This document shows positions 25,117 to 31,696 of a DNA stretch of 33,720 nt, piece after piece. This DNA comes from ZC4RG29 sp036563875. Lineage in GTDB: Bacteria > Bacteroidota > Bacteroidia > Cytophagales > Cyclobacteriaceae. The stretch lies in the NCBI GenBank assembly GCA_036563875.1, contig DATCLO010000188.1, positions 1 through 33,720 on the forward strand, read 5' to 3'. How positions within the stretch are numbered: the first letter of the stretch is position 1; every line of letters starts with the position of its first letter. The notes beneath the pieces were generated by a model, which did no database searches, was not told the DNA's origin, and was given only the letters and a program-made list of their open reading frames with translations. A program made the position numbers and the translations under genes.

Positions 25117-25866
25117 ATGAGGATAACACTTAAAGTCTGGAGACAGAAGGACGCGAACTCCCCGGGCGAGATGAAGACGTACGAGTTGAATGACATCTCA
25201 CCGGACATGTCTTTCCTGGAAATGTTTGATGTGCTCAACGCGCAACTCATTAAGAAAGGTGAGGACCCAGTGGCGTTCGATCACGATTGTCGCGAAGGGA
25301 TCTGTGGAGCGTGTTCGATGTATATCAACGGTCGTCCTCACGGACCACTGCAAACCACGACCTGTCAGCTTCACATGAGAAGCTTTTCAGATGGCGACAC
25401 GATTGTCGTTGAGCCGTGGCGCGCAAAAGCATTTCCGGTTATCCGCGACTTGATCGTAGACCGGTCAGCATTTGATCGCATACAGCAAGCGGGTGGATAT
25501 ATCTCCGTAAACACGGGCGGTGTTCCGGATGCCAATGCGATACCCGTTCCCAAGCGTGCGGCTGATGAAGCGTTTGATGCGGCGACCTGCATTGGTTGCG
25601 GTGCCTGTGTTGCTGCATGCAAGAACTCATCGGCTGCTCTTTTTGTCGGAGCCAAAATCTCGCAATTTGCCCTGCTGCCTCAGGGACAGCCCGAGCGTAA
25701 AACCCGTGTTGAACGGATGGTTGCACAAATGGAGGCGGAAGGCTTCGGAGGATGCTCCAATACCGGCGCCTGCGAGGCTGAATGCCCCAAGGGCATAAGC
25801 CTGAGCGTCATTGCCCGCATGAACCGGGAATACCTCAACGCTAAGTTCACCTCCGACAACCGGTAA
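25117..25866 (+). CDS. sdhB: Succinate dehydrogenase iron-sulfur subunit
   Basis: The 249-residue product has three iron-sulfur clusters. The [2Fe-2S] ligands are Cys58, Cys63, Cys66 and Cys83 (CREGICGACS and TTCQLH). The [4Fe-4S] ligands are Cys158, Cys161, Cys164 and Cys223, and the [3Fe-4S] ligands are Cys168, Cys213 and Cys219 (CIGCGACVAAC and CSNTGACEAECPKG). It passes electrons from the SdhA flavin to the SdhC hemes on the cytoplasmic face. The gene begins two bases after the sdhA stop codon. No intrinsic terminator is seen after it. Confidence 0.97.
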   Translation: MRITLKVWRQKDANSPGEMKTYELNDISPDMSFLEMFDVLNAQLIKKGEDPVAFDHDCREGICGACSMYINGRPHGPLQTTTCQLHMRSFSDGDTIVVEPWRAKAFPVIRDLIVDRSAFDRIQQAGGYISVNTGGVPDANAIPVPKRAADEAFDAATCIGCGACVAACKNSSAALFVGAKISQFALLPQGQPERKTRVERMVAQMEAEGFGGCSNTGACEAECPKGISLSVIARMNREYLNAKFTSDNR

Positions 25867-25927
25867 AGGTTGCCGACACAAATCGCACAAAAACATACAG
25901 CGTAACATTATAGCTGCGCGGGAACGT

Positions 25928-25935
25928 TAGCTTTG
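25928..25935 (+). promoter_or_regulatory. Candidate -7 promoter element of the LPP20 lipoprotein gene
   Basis: TAGCTTTG is an exact TAnnTTTG match followed by T. The predicted start near 25940 precedes a 13-codon open frame (ATG 25953, stop 25992-25994) whose stop overlaps the GTG start of the lipoprotein gene. No -33 TTTG is found at the right distance. Confidence 0.45.
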
Positions 25936-25990
25936 TAGGTCACACTTTTGGCATGGATGTGGCATACATGAAGCTCAAAAGCACTCCTGC

Positions 25991-27352
25991 GTGAAGTTTT
26001 TTTTGGCCATCCCAATCCTACTCCTGGCGGGTTGCGCACAGCGCCCTATGCCCCAGGTTTCGCTACGACCGGACTGGCTTACGGCCAAGCCTCAGACGTC
26101 GCTTTACTACACAGGGATCGGACACAGTCTCAAAGATGGCACCTCGAACCATATCCAGATTGCAAAGAAGAACGCCCTGGAAGACCTGGTATCAGAGATC
26201 AAAGTCACCGTATCAAGCACGTCTGTGCTGAGCCAGATGGACGTCGACAAGAAATTTCATGAACGCTACGAACAGATCATTCAAACAGAAGCAGCGGAAG
26301 AGATCGAAGAGTTTGAAATGGTAGATGCCTGGGAGGATGCTTACAACTACTGGGTATACTACCGTCTTTCCAAGCAACGCTATCGCGAGATCAAGGAAGA
26401 GCAAAAGCGGAATGCAATACAACACGCCTCCGATTACTATTTAAAGGGACTTGAAGCCACCCGAAACAAAGAACAACTAAAGGCGTTGACCCTTTATTTC
26501 CAGGCACTACGCGCTATGGAAGATTATCTCGCCGATGCAGTGTCGGTATCCGTCGAGGGCCGGTCTGTATTGCTCACCAATGAGATTTATGCGTCTATTC
26601 AGGACATACTCAAGAACATTGTCATCACCGTAGAGCCGCGATCGATCGAGGTGCACCGTCGCATGAATCAGAACAACGAAGCCTTGGTTGCACAAGCACG
26701 TTTCAAGGATACGGGTGCTCCGATTGTTGGACTTCCATTGCGTGCAGCGTTTCTGAAAGGTGAAGGCGAAGTGTTCCCTACATACACTACGGATACGGAT
26801 GGTTCGTGTCGGATTCTTCTCACGCGGATTGGATCCGCTGAAGTGGAACAGTCGGTTGGGATCAGCATTGACACAGAAACGCTCGCGGGATCAGGCACGT
26901 CCCCAATCTTTTCACTGATCACACAGTCGCTGCGCGTGCCTTCTGATCAGGTAGTGTTAAGAGTACGTAGACCGCTGGTATACCTGACCGGAAGTGAGCG
27001 CTCTTTTGGTCGTGAAAACCCTCATCCGATTATCAGCAATACAGTCAAGAACTTTCTCGCACGTCAGGGATTCGAGTTTACGCAAAGCCGCGATGCGGCG
27101 GACTTGCTTCTTGATGTATCGACAAACACGGAGGAGGGGAGTGTTGCAGGAAGCATCTTTATCACGTATCTGAATGGGACGATACGCGTGTCCAACGCCC
27201 GTGAGGGCACCGAAATCTATGCCCTCACCCTGGATCGGATCAAGGGGTACGGTCTGGACTATTCCCGGTCGAGCGTGGATGCCTATAACAATACAACGGA
27301 AAGTTTGGAAGGTGGGCGACTGAAAGACCTGATTAACACCATCTTACAATGA
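25991..27352 (+). CDS. LPP20-family lipoprotein, multidomain
   Basis: The 453-residue product starts with GTG at 25991 and a lipoprotein signal peptide, MKFFLAIPILLLAGC (lipid Cys15). After RPDWLTAKP comes an LPP20-type domain (YYTGIGHSLKDG, IAKKNALEDLVSEIKVTVSSTS; about 25-130). A charged helical stretch follows (YREIKEEQKRNAIQHASDYYLKGLEATRNKEQLKALTLY shape, about 130-190), then an Ig-like beta domain (about 205-300; FKDTGAPIVGLPLRAAF, TDTDGSCRILL) and a C-terminal domain of uncertain fold (about 325-453). LPP20 proteins are surface or periplasmic lipoproteins; one group assists peptidoglycan or outer-membrane assembly. The start is supported by the lipobox, and a 13-codon upstream frame overlaps it as GTGA. 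The second lipoprotein gene, 27486-28049, carries the same domain. Confidence 0.8.
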   Translation: MKFFLAIPILLLAGCAQRPMPQVSLRPDWLTAKPQTSLYYTGIGHSLKDGTSNHIQIAKKNALEDLVSEIKVTVSSTSVLSQMDVDKKFHERYEQIIQTEAAEEIEEFEMVDAWEDAYNYWVYYRLSKQRYREIKEEQKRNAIQHASDYYLKGLEATRNKEQLKALTLYFQALRAMEDYLADAVSVSVEGRSVLLTNEIYASIQDILKNIVITVEPRSIEVHRRMNQNNEALVAQARFKDTGAPIVGLPLRAAFLKGEGEVFPTYTTDTDGSCRILLTRIGSAEVEQSVGISIDTETLAGSGTSPIFSLITQSLRVPSDQVVLRVRRPLVYLTGSERSFGRENPHPIISNTVKNFLARQGFEFTQSRDAADLLLDVSTNTEEGSVAGSIFITYLNGTIRVSNAREGTEIYALTLDRIKGYGLDYSRSSVDAYNNTTESLEGGRLKDLINTILQ

Positions 27353-27485
27353 AAAAATACGGGATTAGGTAAATTGGTATTGAAATTGCCCTTTTGGCTA
27401 TGACGGGCCACATTTTTAAGCATGGGGCAACGTTCCGTCCAGTGAACAACAAGACTTTTTTTGTTTAGAATAAATGTAAAAACCA

Positions 27486-28049
27486 ATGAAAAAGTTATCC
27501 GCCTCTATTCCATTGATGCTGTTTGCGCTTGCCGCACTGTACGTGGCAGGTTGTAAGTCGAAAGCGCTTCCCAAAGGAGAAGAAGAAGTGAACATTCCCT
27601 GCTCCGGGTCTGAGTTTTTCACTAACAACAAGTTCTTCCGTGCCAACTCGCTGGGTGAAAGTATGGACCTCGCTGCATCCAAGAAAAAAGCTTTGGCTAA
27701 TGCGCGTGGTGAACTCGCTGCAAGCATCCAGACTACAGTCAAAGCTGTTACTGACAACTACCTGAATTCACGGGAAATGAACAACAAGGAAGAAATCGAA
27801 GAACGCTTCGAGCAATTGAACCGTGAGGTTGTAAATCAAAAGCTCCAGGGCATTAAGACGATTTGTGAGAAGCAGGTGAAAACTTCTGACGGCACGTATA
27901 AGACGTACATCGCCATCGAATTGTCTGCCGACGATCTCGTAGCAAGCTACAACGAACGTCTCTCCAAAGACGAACGTCTCCGAATCGACTACGACTACGA
28001 GAAATTCAAGGAGACCTTTGAAAAGGAAATGGAAAAGTTCGCGAATTAG
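27486..28049 (+). CDS. Small LPP20-like lipoprotein
   Basis: The 187-residue product has a lipoprotein signal peptide ending LYVAGC (lipid Cys23) and a basic start (MKKLSASIP). The core holds an LPP20-type segment: FFRANSLGESMDLAASKKKALANARGELAASIQ in the position where the larger neighbour has the IAKKNALEDL helix, then TYKTYIAIELSADDLV. The C-terminal third is highly charged and helical (LRIDYDYEKFKETFEKEMEKF), probably coiled coil. It lies 133 bases downstream of the larger LPP20 lipoprotein, and the two look like a duplicated or cooperating pair anchored in the outer membrane. No exact TAnnTTTG is in the gap, only a T-run. A strong terminator follows it. Function unknown. Confidence 0.8.
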   Translation: MKKLSASIPLMLFALAALYVAGCKSKALPKGEEEVNIPCSGSEFFTNNKFFRANSLGESMDLAASKKKALANARGELAASIQTTVKAVTDNYLNSREMNNKEEIEERFEQLNREVVNQKLQGIKTICEKQVKTSDGTYKTYIAIELSADDLVASYNERLSKDERLRIDYDYEKFKETFEKEMEKFAN

Positions 28050-28068
28050 ATTGCGGGTAAAGGAATAT

Positions 28069-28102
28069 GGGGTGCAGGGATGACCTTGCACCCCTTTTTT
28101 TT
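28069..28102 (+). terminator. Intrinsic terminator after the LPP20 pair
   Basis: GGGGTGCAGG (28069-28078) pairs with CCTTGCACCCC (28084-28094), with one bulged T, followed by a run of eight T. It ends the transcript of the two lipoprotein genes. Confidence 0.85.
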
Positions 28103-28155
28103 GAGCTGTGAGCTACGATTTATGACCTGCGAATAGGCGCCCCTTGTTTTCGTCG

Positions 28156-28189
28156 CCTATGTGGTTCTAAGATTGTTGAACCACATAGG
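28156..28189. repeat. Perfect inverted repeat with 12-base arms
   Basis: CCTATGTGGTTC (28156-28167) and GAACCACATAGG (28178-28189) are exact reverse complements separated by 10 bases. There is no T-run, so it is not a terminator. The CACATAGG phrase recurs in the tandem units that follow. Confidence 0.8.
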
Positions 28190-28222
28190 TCATATAGAGA
28201 TCACATAGGCCACATAGAGGTG
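28183..28222. repeat. 20-base tandem repeat, two units
   Basis: ACATAGGTCATATAGAGATC (28183-28202) and ACATAGGCCACATAGAGGTG (28203-28222) match at 16 of 20 positions, and each unit has an internal 10-base rhythm. The first unit overlaps the right arm of the inverted repeat. Confidence 0.7.
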
Positions 28223-28313
28223 ATCTACGAAGCGATGCCGCGGAGTCCGGGGTTGCGCAAGGAGAGGGATGAGAAATGGTAATCGGTAGTCGGTGGAAGA
28301 TGCGGTCACTAAG

Positions 28314-28337
28314 TAGAGACGCACGGCTGTGCGTCTC
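28314..28337. repeat. Hairpin repeat of the GTAGAGACGCAC type
   Basis: GAGACGCAC (28316-28324) and GTGCGTCTC (28329-28337) form a perfect 9-base stem with a GGCT loop, preceded by GTA-like bases. The left arm recurs as GTAGAGACGCGATC at 28394-28407. Confidence 0.75.
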
Positions 28338-28575
28338 CTTCAAAAATCACTGGTAGGTTTGTCGATTACATGGCAATCGTTGATGGGGGGGATGTAGAGA
28401 CGCGATCTTTTTGGTAATCAGTAATCGGTGGTTAAGGTAATGGGTGGTGACACTTTCTGAGGGGGTTATGCGCGTCGGACCCCTTTAGAGGATTGAGGGG
28501 CGCGCGTGGGGAGAGGGACGCGAATTATTGGTTCGTATCGCCAATATGACAACCTGTGATCGCCGGGGAATGGGT

Positions 28576-28598
28576 GAGAGGCGCGATCCGTGCGTCTC
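28576..28598. repeat. Decayed copy of the GAGACGCAC hairpin
   Basis: GAGAGGCGCG (28576-28585) and CGTGCGTCTC (28589-28598) pair at 8 of 10 positions with an ATC loop. The right arm GTGCGTCTC is identical to that of the intact copy at 28329-28337. Confidence 0.6.
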
Positions 28599-28645
28599 CG
28601 GATAAATAATCGGGAAAAAAAGCAGATGCAGCATCCTTACGAACG

Positions 28646-28677
28646 TTTGCTAATTCGACCTCGTTCCTGTAGTATTG
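28646..28677 (+). promoter_or_regulatory. Candidate phhA promoter
   Basis: TTTG at 28646-28649 (-33) is followed after 20 bases by TAGTATTG at 28670-28677, one base off TAnnTTTG. It overlaps the alternative TTG codon at 28675, so the ATG at 28696 is the better start, with a leader of roughly 12 bases. Confidence 0.45.
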
Positions 28678-28695
28678 AGCAGGTTTCGAACCGTT

Positions 28696-29427
28696 ATGGT
28701 CCAGGATTACAGCAAATACACCCCTGAGGATTTCGAGGTCTGGAAGCTGCTTTATGAACGTCTTATGCCCCATTTGCCGGGGGCTGCCGTCCCGGAGTAC
28801 CTGGAAGGAATCCGACGTGTAAATTTCGTCGCTGACCGTATCCCCAATTTTGAGGAAACCAACCACCTCCTGGCCTCCTGGACGGGCTGGCGCCTGGAAG
28901 TCGTGCCCGGCCTTATTCCCGATAAGGACTTCTTCGAACTTCTGGCCGACAAGCGTTTTCCTGCCAGCACCTGGCTCCGCAAACTCAGTGAATTGGATTA
29001 TCTGGAGGAACCGGACATGTTTCACGACGTTTTCGGCCACGTCCCGCTACTCACGAACGAGCACCTCGTTTCCTACCTGCAGTGTCTCAGCAAAATTGCG
29101 CTAAACCACATCGATGATCCCTACGCCATCGAATTGATGTCGCGCATCTACTGGTTTACGGTAGAGTTCGGGCTAATACAAACCGCTGACGGACTTCGGA
29201 TCTATGGCGCAGGCATTCTAAGTTCGAAAGGTGAGACGTGGTATTCTCTCAATGATCCAAAACCTGCTCGTCATCCTTTCGATGTGACACACATTCTGGA
29301 CACGCCTTTTCGAAAGGACGAATATCAAAAAGAATACTTCATCATTGAAGGATTCGATCAGCTGTCGGCGTGCATTCCTGAGTTGGATCGTGTACTCCAG
29401 GAAAAAATTGCGACCAGAAAAAGTTGA
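28696..29427 (+). CDS. phhA: Phenylalanine 4-monooxygenase
   Basis: The 243-residue single-domain aromatic amino acid hydroxylase converts phenylalanine to tyrosine with O2 and a tetrahydropterin. Iron ligands are His110 and His115 in MFHDVFGHVPLL and Glu157 in YWFTVEFGL. Other family segments are RRVNFVADRIPNFEETN, the pterin-loop region WRLEVVPGLIP, GAGILSSKGET and the FIIEGFDQL end. It lacks the N-terminal regulatory ACT domain of animal enzymes, as is usual in bacteria. The ATG at 28696 is preferred over a TTG seven codons earlier that lies inside a promoter-like box. No pterin dehydratase gene is adjacent. It ends three bases from the stop of the convergent OmpA-type gene. Confidence 0.95.
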   Translation: MVQDYSKYTPEDFEVWKLLYERLMPHLPGAAVPEYLEGIRRVNFVADRIPNFEETNHLLASWTGWRLEVVPGLIPDKDFFELLADKRFPASTWLRKLSELDYLEEPDMFHDVFGHVPLLTNEHLVSYLQCLSKIALNHIDDPYAIELMSRIYWFTVEFGLIQTADGLRIYGAGILSSKGETWYSLNDPKPARHPFDVTHILDTPFRKDEYQKEYFIIEGFDQLSACIPELDRVLQEKIATRKS

Positions 29428-29430
29428 TTT

Positions 29431-31449
29431 TTAGATTCCGGCTGTACCACCTGTAATTTCAATCTCCGTACGCCGGTTGATTTCACGACCGCCTTCTTCA
29501 TCGTCGTTCGACACGATGGGCCGTTCGGATCCGTACCCCTTCGCTGTAAGTCGCGACGGGTCAATGCCTTTTGACACGAGGTAGTCGACCACCGCAGTGG
29601 CCCGCTGAAGGGAGAGTATTTTGTTCGCCGCTGCTGTGCCTGTATTGTCAGTGTGCCCGTTGATTCGTACCTGCAGTGCCGGGTTGGCGGCAAGCAGTTC
29701 CCTGATCTTTTCGATTTCAGCGATAGACTCCGGCTTGAGGTTGGCCTTGCCGGTGTCAAAGAAAATATTCTTGAGGACGACCTTGTTACCAATTTCAGCC
29801 CGCACCATGATGATGTGGGTGTCGATCTCCTGGAACTCGGCAAACTTCGGCACGTTGAAGTTGATCGAGTTAAACAGGTATCCCTGACGTTCTGTTGCCA
29901 CACCGTAGTTGCCACCGTGGGGGATCGTTAGTTCAAAGTCGCCGGAAACCGGATCGGAGCTGATTCGCGATAAGACTTTTCCTGTGGTGTTGTCGATGAG
30001 CGATATCGTAGCGCCCAGTGGTTCCGCTGTGTTTTCGTCGATAACCTTACCCCGCAACAGCGTTACGATACGCTGTGCTTTGTGTTGCTCGACGATGGGG
30101 TCGACAAAATCCTCAGGAGGCTTTTCTTTCTTGGGTGTGGCGACAACAACGGGTTCAGGCTTTGGCTTGGGTTTGTATTTGGGTTCGAGGAATGTAATCG
30201 AATAAATATCCGCGTCACCCATACCACCTTCCTTGAGGGTGGAATAGTATCCTTTCTTCTTATCTGCTGAGATCGTAAAAAAGCCGTCGTATTCCCAGGT
30301 ATTGATGGGCCAACCTATGTTTTCAGGCTTAGTCCATTTTCCGTCCTTAAACTCGGTAACGTAGATATCGGCGTTGCCAAGCGTCGGGTGCCCGTCAGAT
30401 GAAAAATACAGCGTCACGCCATCGGGATGAATAAACGGTGCGTCTTCGTTTCCAGGCGTGTTAATGAGGGGACCCAGGTTTACAGCCTTTCCCCATTCCC
30501 CTTTCGAATCGAGTTCACTTTTGTAAAGGTCGAGTTCGCCATACCCCCCCGGACGATTACCGGCAAAGTAAAGTGTCTTTCCATCTGCGGTGATGCTCGC
30601 GCTGGTTTCCCAAAACAAAGCTGTGTTGATGTTGCGATTCAGTGGTTTCGGTTTTGTCCATTCGCCATTCTCGAGATGCGACGTGTAAATATCTCCTTCG
30701 CCGTCTTCGTAATACAAGAAAAGGGTCTTACCGTCGGGTGATAATGATGCGGCAGCGTCGTTGAACTTCTGGTTGATGTTTGAACTGATCTTCTTTGGCG
30801 GCGCCCATCCGTCGCCGCTTCGCGTCGTGATGTAAATGTCTTCGTAGTTGGTTCCTGCGCGCTCCGCGCGTTCGTCGTCTGTCCGGTTGGAAGTAAAGAT
30901 CAGCGTATTGCCATCAGCGGAGATAAGCGGAGAATACTCATTGAATCGCGTGTTAACAACCGGCCCCAGGTTTTCGATAATGACGTTGAGCTCATACTGG
31001 GATAGGGAATCCGCGATACGACACTCAGCAATTTTCTGATCGGCAATAGCGGCAAGCTTCGATTTCTTTTTCTTGAACTGTTCGAATTGCTCTATCGCCT
31101 TCTTGAATTCGTTCGTGTTTTGAAACGCTACTCCGAGGTGATAGTTGATTTCGTCATTGATGCCTGGATTGAGACGATACGCTTTGTCGATATACCGCGC
31201 AGCCAGGGACTTGGTTTCGGAGTATAGATACGCCATCCCGACCTTGAGATTGACCTCGGCATCGTCCGGGTTAATTTCCAGTGCTTCCAGATATCGGGCG
31301 ATGGCTTGCTTGTATTGCTTCTTGCTGTAGTGTGCGTCGCCAATCTTTACCAGGTCCTTAGCGCTCTGACCCTGGCAAACGAACGCAATTTGCATCAATA
31401 TCAATACAACGGGTATGCGCCACATCATGGCTTTGAGCGTTTGGGGCAT
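29431..31449 (-). CDS. PorE-like envelope protein: TPR, PD40 propeller, regulatory-like domain and OmpA domain
   Basis: The 672-residue product has a signal peptide (VVLILMQIAFVCQGQ) and then TPR repeats (about 31-145; AHYSKKQYKQAIARYLEALEIN shape). A PD40 beta-propeller follows (about 165-420; SADGNTLIFTSN, SPDGKTLFLYY, TADGKTLYFAG, HPDGVTLYFSS, SADKKKGYYST), then a Pro/Lys linker (424-447), a CarboxypepD_reg-like domain (465-550) and an OmpA peptidoglycan-binding domain (556-668; NGHTDNTG, NRRTEIEI). This order is that of PorE, which ties the type IX secretion machine to the cell wall. Cytophagales carry several such paralogues, so a direct T9SS role is not proven. Cys25 does not sit in a convincing lipobox. 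It overlaps no neighbour and ends three bases from phhA. Confidence 0.85.
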   Translation of the reverse strand: MPQTLKAMMWRIPVVLILMQIAFVCQGQSAKDLVKIGDAHYSKKQYKQAIARYLEALEINPDDAEVNLKVGMAYLYSETKSLAARYIDKAYRLNPGINDEINYHLGVAFQNTNEFKKAIEQFEQFKKKKSKLAAIADQKIAECRIADSLSQYELNVIIENLGPVVNTRFNEYSPLISADGNTLIFTSNRTDDERAERAGTNYEDIYITTRSGDGWAPPKKISSNINQKFNDAAASLSPDGKTLFLYYEDGEGDIYTSHLENGEWTKPKPLNRNINTALFWETSASITADGKTLYFAGNRPGGYGELDLYKSELDSKGEWGKAVNLGPLINTPGNEDAPFIHPDGVTLYFSSDGHPTLGNADIYVTEFKDGKWTKPENIGWPINTWEYDGFFTISADKKKGYYSTLKEGGMGDADIYSITFLEPKYKPKPKPEPVVVATPKKEKPPEDFVDPIVEQHKAQRIVTLLRGKVIDENTAEPLGATISLIDNTTGKVLSRISSDPVSGDFELTIPHGGNYGVATERQGYLFNSINFNVPKFAEFQEIDTHIIMVRAEIGNKVVLKNIFFDTGKANLKPESIAEIEKIRELLAANPALQVRINGHTDNTGTAAANKILSLQRATAVVDYLVSKGIDPSRLTAKGYGSERPIVSNDDEEGGREINRRTEIEITGGTAGI

Positions 31450-31696
31450 GAATCCTAAAAATAGGTACCCCGACCCACAATCCCGGGTTAGGCCCGGGGG
31501 GGATTAAACCCGTGTAGGTTTTTTAGTGAAAATGTATTGAAGTGCTTAAAAGTGCGAAGGTGTTGATGTTGAGGTGTTGAAGTTGCTGTACTTCCGGGGT
31601 TGTCGCTGTTGGGGAATTGGGTGTGTTCTTACAGTGGTTTCGAAATCCATCCGCATTGATTTTTCCATCCCAGGCTGCTGAGCGTGTCGAAGGAGA

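Larger units (their letters stand above)
28103..28695. other. Repeat-filled spacer between the lipoproteins and phhA
   Basis: No gene is seen in these 593 bases. They hold a perfect 12-base inverted repeat (28156-28189), a two-unit 20-base tandem repeat (28183-28222), a perfect 9-base hairpin of GAGACGCAC type (28316-28337), a half copy of it (28394-28407), a decayed copy (28576-28598), and the similar phrases GGTAATCGGTAGTCGG (near 28279) and GGTAATCAGTAATCGG (near 28413). The phhA promoter lies at the right end. The dense set of small repeats looks like intergenic repeat families common in Cytophagales chromosomes. Confidence 0.6.

Noticed and set aside
28183..28222. CRISPR array
   Set aside because: There are only two adjacent 20-base units with no spacers between them and no cas genes; it is a simple tandem repeat.
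28525..29040. Minus-strand frame opposite the start of phhA
   Set aside because: It is antisense to the well-supported hydroxylase and shows no known domain.
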